A stretch of DNA of 64,000 nt from Pomacea canaliculata (lineage: Eukaryota; Mollusca; Gastropoda; Architaenioglossa; Ampullariidae). The position numbers were made by a program, and so were the translations under genes. Position 1 is the first letter of the stretch. Each line of letters starts with the position of its first letter. Below the pieces are notes generated by a model. That model ran no database searches. It was given only the letters and a program-made list of their open reading frames with translations, and had not been told where the DNA came from. Of this stretch, positions 51,601-57,600 are shown one piece after another. The stretch is taken from assembly GCF_003073045.1 (NCBI RefSeq), contig NC_037602.1, positions 14,883,731-14,947,730 on the forward strand, given 5' to 3'.

Positions 51601-54600
51601 CAATTTCTTTTTTTTTTTTTTCGGGATTGTTGTATGCTACACATTCTTCCAACTGGACCTTCAGGTTTTTCGACTCCATTCTTAATATTTCCGACAACAT
51701 TGTAATGACCGACCTTTGACGAATGACTGCTTCCTTACCTGGTGTTATTTTCTGTCTGCTGCGCATGGGCAGTGGTGCTTCGCCGGAAATTGCGTTGAGA
51801 TCGGTGACCGGCCTCATGCCATCAACGGTGAGTGGGGGGAGTGGGCGGAGTGGACCTCCTGCTCACGGACCTGTGGTGCCGGCGTCTCCCATTCGGAACG
51901 GCACTGCAACCACCCACCGTGAGTACTGCTGACAACACGATCCATTGCCAGGATCTGATGATAACACAGATGGGTAGCCAACTGTACCGTTATTTGATCC
52001 TTCCCTAACTATCCCCCGTATATTTGGAGTAGTTTTATTCGGGCATAATCTCTGGTCAGTCTTGTTGATTATACAACAAAATTGTGCTTGTAAATAAGAA
52101 TTTTCCCACAAGAAAATAAAACTTCAGGACCTCAAGAAGTTTTTAATGTGTTATGATGCCAAAAATTATCAAAATACAAAAAGTTACCAAGTTAATTATT
52201 TTGTGTGCTGCAGACCATCTAACGGAGGAAAATATTGCATTGGAGAGCGAAAGCGGTACAGAATATGTAACACAGACGTAAGCACTTAATCTTCCTTTTT
52301 GCAACAGTTGTCTGTCTAGACTCTAGAGAAAAGAGTTTCGACATTAGACTGATGTAAAGAGTTTCTCTGCCTGTTAGTAGACTTATGAAAACTATAGGGC
52401 TGAATCGAGTGTTGATATCGCGGAAAACATTTTGCTTTTATGGCTATAAGATTTCTTTCAAAACTGAACAGTCATCAAAAAAGGTAATAATATATTCTGT
52501 GGCCATCTTCGTTGCAATATTCCTTTTTTAAATTTTGTTAGGAATGCCCGGATGATGGCCTTAGCTTTCGTCATGCCCAGTGCTTGGAGTTCAACGAAAT
52601 TCCTTACAAGGGCAACAAGTACGATTGGATTCCTGTGCACACCCCTGGTATGTGAATGAAAACATTACAATCAAGATAATGAAAGTTTTATAAAACAATA
52701 AAACTATGTAAAAGACAGAAATAAACCAGAGATACTTTGGTCTATCGTGAAAAACATAACGTGAGTGGATGCACAAAAAATTTTCTCAAAATTACTTTTA
52801 AATGTTAATAAAAGAAGATGACAGAGCCCAAGAGAATGAAGATTGGTGTGTTTCTGTCCTCAAGATACGCCGTGCCAGCTGCACTGCAAGCCAAAGGACA
52901 TGTTCTTCTCGGTGCTCATGAAGGACATCGCAACGGACGGCACCTCGTGTGTCTCTGGCTCCCGACACATGTGCATCAGCGGCCGCTGTAGGGTAACTGA
53001 AAGCAAGTCACTGCCACGTAGCAAGTGTCAGCGTCACTTAAACCTACTCAGCATTACCAAGTGTCCATCAACTTTGTTTTGGGAGTGTTGATTATTCATT
53101 GTCATGGATTGCTTCGGACGCCATGACATGCAACCCCCTCAAAAAAAGAGAAAAAAAATTAGAAAGAAGAGGAGGTGAACTAACACTAATCCTTACACGA
53201 ACCTAACCTAACCACTGAATCTAATCCTAACTTTAGTCTTTTTCCGGTTTTCAAATATTTCCATGGGATCCTCATCCCTACCAAAACAAAGTTGTGGCCA
53301 GGAGTCGAGGTCTCTGAGTAACTGTCAGTGTCATTCAGCAAGTGGCAGTGCCACTTAACAAAATTCAACATCACTTTCCCTTTTACTGACTTTCTTACCC
53401 ACATGGCTGAAGTTGGTGCCACTTTTTGCACGTGCAGCACGTGGGGTGTGACTGGGAGATCGACTCGAGTGCCACAGAAGATCGGTGCGGCGTGTGTTAC
53501 GGCGACGGGTCCACGTGCACGACAGTCAAGAAACAGTTCAACGAGACAAAGGCACAAGGTCAGTGACTTCTCCTGGTGCTCTCCATAAAGTCCCTTCCTA
53601 ACCAATCGAACACTTAACAGTTCGGCAAAGGTTTTATTCGCGATTGTATTAACTTTGAGGAACCTGAAACTTTGGTCCAAATTGGTGTAATTGAGAAGGG
53701 GCCTCAACTCTGTCACCAACGCTATAAAAATAAGGTCAAAAGGTGAACAGCAAAGGTGTGCAGAGAACAGGTAACTAGACAGGTAACTAGTCTAACTTAC
53801 GGGAGTGAGATGTTAGAACCCTCGGAATCAGTTACCCACCCCAAGGCTAAGTCCTCTTGGTGGAAGTTAACTGCATCATATGGTTGTAGTTTAGTGCCTG
53901 CGGACTATCCGCTCCATAAGGCGAAGGTAAAATTCGTCTTCAAACCCTTTTCTGAGGTTGCTTGGGAATGACGTGTTAAGAGACCCCAGTTTTTCTGGGA
54001 TAGCTTTATTGTGAATGCAGTGCTCATCTTTTCTTCCTTAATGCCTTGCCTTTCACAAGTCAGGTACTCATTTCCAACATCTAGGGTAGACTGGGGGAAG
54101 ATTGTTGCGCCATACCCGGGTATCGCCCCCTACCTAACATGAAAGAAGGAGACAGGTGTACATGAGTGTAAATGTAAGATAAAGGTATTGAAAAAGAAAA
54201 ATGTTCATATCAATATTGCTCTTAAGAAATGAAACGTGCAGTCGGAAAGAGGAGGATACTGTACCTAACATGTTCTCGTCTTCGGACACATTTAGAGATT
54301 CACCAATGGCTTAGAATATTCTCGTTTCACGTGTTACAGGCTATGTCAGGCGACTGTCATCCCGAAGGACGCCCGTAACATTCGCGTTGAGGAGATCGCA
54401 GATGCCAGCAACTTCTTGGCTCTCCGCAATGAGAAGGGCGAGTACTACCTCAACGGCCACTGGTTCATCCAGTGGAGCGGCGACTACGAGATCGCTGGCA
54501 CTGTGGTCAGGTACCATCGACAGGGCAACAAAGGAAAGCTTTCAGGCTCAAGGACCTCTAAAGGAGCCCCTGCACATAATGGTAATAGTCGTGTCTTGGT

Positions 54601-57600
54601 TCGTTGTAACCCTTGTGATTAATAATTTCATTGGAGTGTAGTCTGTGTGCCGAGGAGGACATCTGTGTGTTGAAAGATGATGGCCATGTATGGGAAGAAA
54701 CATGAGGCGTTAATTACCCAAGTTCAGTATGCATCAGTACCTGCAGAATACAGATGCTGGTGTCTGTTGCAGTTGCTGATGCAGGCGCACAATCCGGGTG
54801 TGGAGTACGAGTACACTGTACCCAAGCAAAACGCCACAGATTCTCGTCAGCCGGAGTTCCGCTGGGAGTACACCGACTGGTCGCACTGCACTCTTCCTGT
54901 GGCGGAGGTACTTCTGATTGTTTATAATTAATGAATTAATGATTCAGTTTAGTCATCACCACCACTTCTTCTTCCCACTTCTCTTCAGTCTCATCGTCTG
55001 TCTGCATCAAACTCCTACAGTTTATGAATCAGCATCAAAGAGTTATTAATAAAAATCTTCGCTGATATTTCATGTGTAAGGGAAAATATTTTCATTTGCA
55101 TAATAATTAATGTGGGAGAGAAAGGTTAAAAGTCCAGAGTCTTATGACAGCAAAGTATCCGAGAATGTAACGTGATGTATTGGTGATTTCTGACCCTGCA
55201 GGGTACCAGCTGTCCGAGGTGATTTGTGTCGAGAAAGAGGCTGGCCAGGTGGATGAAAAGTACTGCGACTCCTCCACTAAGCCGGATGACAAACAGCGAA
55301 GCTGCAACGAGCACATTTGTCCTGCCAGGTGAGCTGCACTCTGAACACTGAACATTTAGAGTTCGACCTTCCTTTCCACATATGGACTTGAACTGTTGAC
55401 GCCTAACAAACACTTTGTGGGAGAGTGAAGGCTGGTATGATGGAAACCAAACATTTGTGAAGTGTTCCTGTGCAGGTGGTGGACGGGGCCCTGGCAGCAC
55501 TGCTCGGTTACGTGCGGGGAGGACGGGACCCACAAGAGGACAGTCATCTGCGTGCGCAGCCTGGGGCAGGACGAGCAGATCGCACTGGAGGACTCGGCCT
55601 GCCAAGGGATGAAGCGCCCCATGGGCGTGGAGCCATGTCGGAGCAAAGACCCATGTCCTGGCTCTGTACCCGAGTGGGTTGTGGGCAACTGGTCCTCGGT
55701 GGGTCACAGTTTAGTAGGGAATTCACCTCGTACACACTAACACTAAAACTACCCCATAACGGACATGTTTTTGACAAAGAAAGAAAATCGATAAAATTTT
55801 AATGAATTGCCAGATTTAGGTTGAGGATTCTTTCAAAAAAACATTTTTCGTTATCAAACAATAAAACTGCGTTATACAAAATTCGTGTGCTTCCCACATT
55901 CTCTTAGTTTTGTCCGGTATAACTGCTATCAAATTCTTTTTAACTACTCATGAGTGCGAGTAGTAGTAATTTTCCTGATTTTGAACCTAAATTGTCGTTT
56001 GCTGTGACAGTGCAACGGCAATCCGTGCGCCAAGCAGACGAGGGCTGTTCTGTGTAGTGACGTCACGCTAGGGTGCAGTCCCTTTACCCGCCCTGCGTCC
56101 TCCCAGCCGTGCAGTAACGTTACCTGTGGGACATGGCGGACAGAGGAATGGTCTGGGGTAAGTTGGGTAACGACTCCCCTCGGCTTGTAACAACCTGATG
56201 TTGATTTTGACAGGTTACCTGTAGATTGGTTTCACTGTTCTCTCTATTTTGTGCTGGTGTTGCTGAAAGCCCGGATGTTTTATGTTTACCTTTACCGCTG
56301 CTGTTGTTGTTTATGCTGTTGCCTTGCTGTTTCATCAATCAACCGTTTCCTTATTGCAGTGCACGCGAACTTGCAATGGTGGGGTGCAGTACAGAAAGTA
56401 TCTTGCACTGCAGAAGTTTGCGATCTCAAACTAAAACCACCCGACCAGCAACCGTGCGGGGTCGCTGCCTGTCCCGAAGGAATCGCAGGTAACACTTCCG
56501 GTCACGGCGTTGACCCCAGGATCACCTGTCACCTCCCAAGGCCCCAATCGGACCATGCAGCCACTTCCGGAAGACCTTCAGACCGTGCTTCTGTCCGACA
56601 CCAACATCCATCTGAACCTAGGGCCGGTCAAAGAGGGTGGAGCCACTGACCTCACGCTGAGTAACTCGACATCAGTCAGCCAAGAGAACAACGAGATCGG
56701 CCTGATTCAGAACGACCACGCCAACGCCGACCCCTCCCCCGCCAACCCCTCCGACGGTGAAGAGAAAACCCAGCGCGACCAGCGCAACCGCAGCCAGTCC
56801 AAGAGTAAGCCCGAGAAAGATAAGACCGAGGTAGAAGGGGTTAATAAAGCAGAAAGTATACAAGGAGCAGGCAACGAGGGGCTAGGCCACGTGAAAGCCG
56901 AAGAGATGCTTAACGGACTTTTAAACCCGGTAGAGGGCGGAGCGGAGGAAGGTAACTCTGTGAATGCCAGGCAGCGACTAGGCGCCGGAAGGAGGACAAG
57001 AGGACGAGGATCAGGAAGAGTTGGGAAGAGAATCTTTGGAGTCCGATGTGTTTCAATGGTACGCAGGCGAGTGGAGACCGGTGAGCATGTTTACTTTCTA
57101 TTCATCAAAACGTTTCTCACATTCTGTCTTACGCTGACAGTAGTTCCTAGGTAACGCCCCTGTCGCACATCCTTTCGTCAGTAGATAACATTATCTAAGA
57201 CATTTATTGCATCACACATCAATATTTTTTAGGTGATGACATCACTGAGGGCTTTAAAAAGTAAAAGTATTTTTTTTTGTTTTCTGGTAAAAATATTAAA
57301 ATATTGTTATGTGATGTCACAATCTCTTACTTTGTGTTTACTAACTGCGCGTGCAGTGCTCGAGCCCCTGTGGCGGTGGCGTGCAGACCAGACGGTGTCC
57401 TGTCTGAGGGTCTCCACAGGAGCGCGCATGGACAGCGACTTCTGCAGCATCATGGGCAAGCCCAACGCCATCCAGGAGTGCAGCCCGCACAACTGCAGCG
57501 ACTGGGAGGTCACGGAGTGGAGCCAGGTGAGTTCTGCCACCTCGGCCACTGGAACATGATGAGGGTTTAAAAGTCAATAGCTTGACAGAAGCACAGAGTA

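Noticed and set aside
53186..53719. 177-residue minus-strand frame
   Set aside because: It is antisense to exon 14 and flanking intron sequence; the plus-strand protein is clearly conserved.
55126..55707. 193-residue minus-strand frame
   Set aside because: Antisense to exons 17 and 18, whose plus-strand translation is unmistakable TSR sequence.
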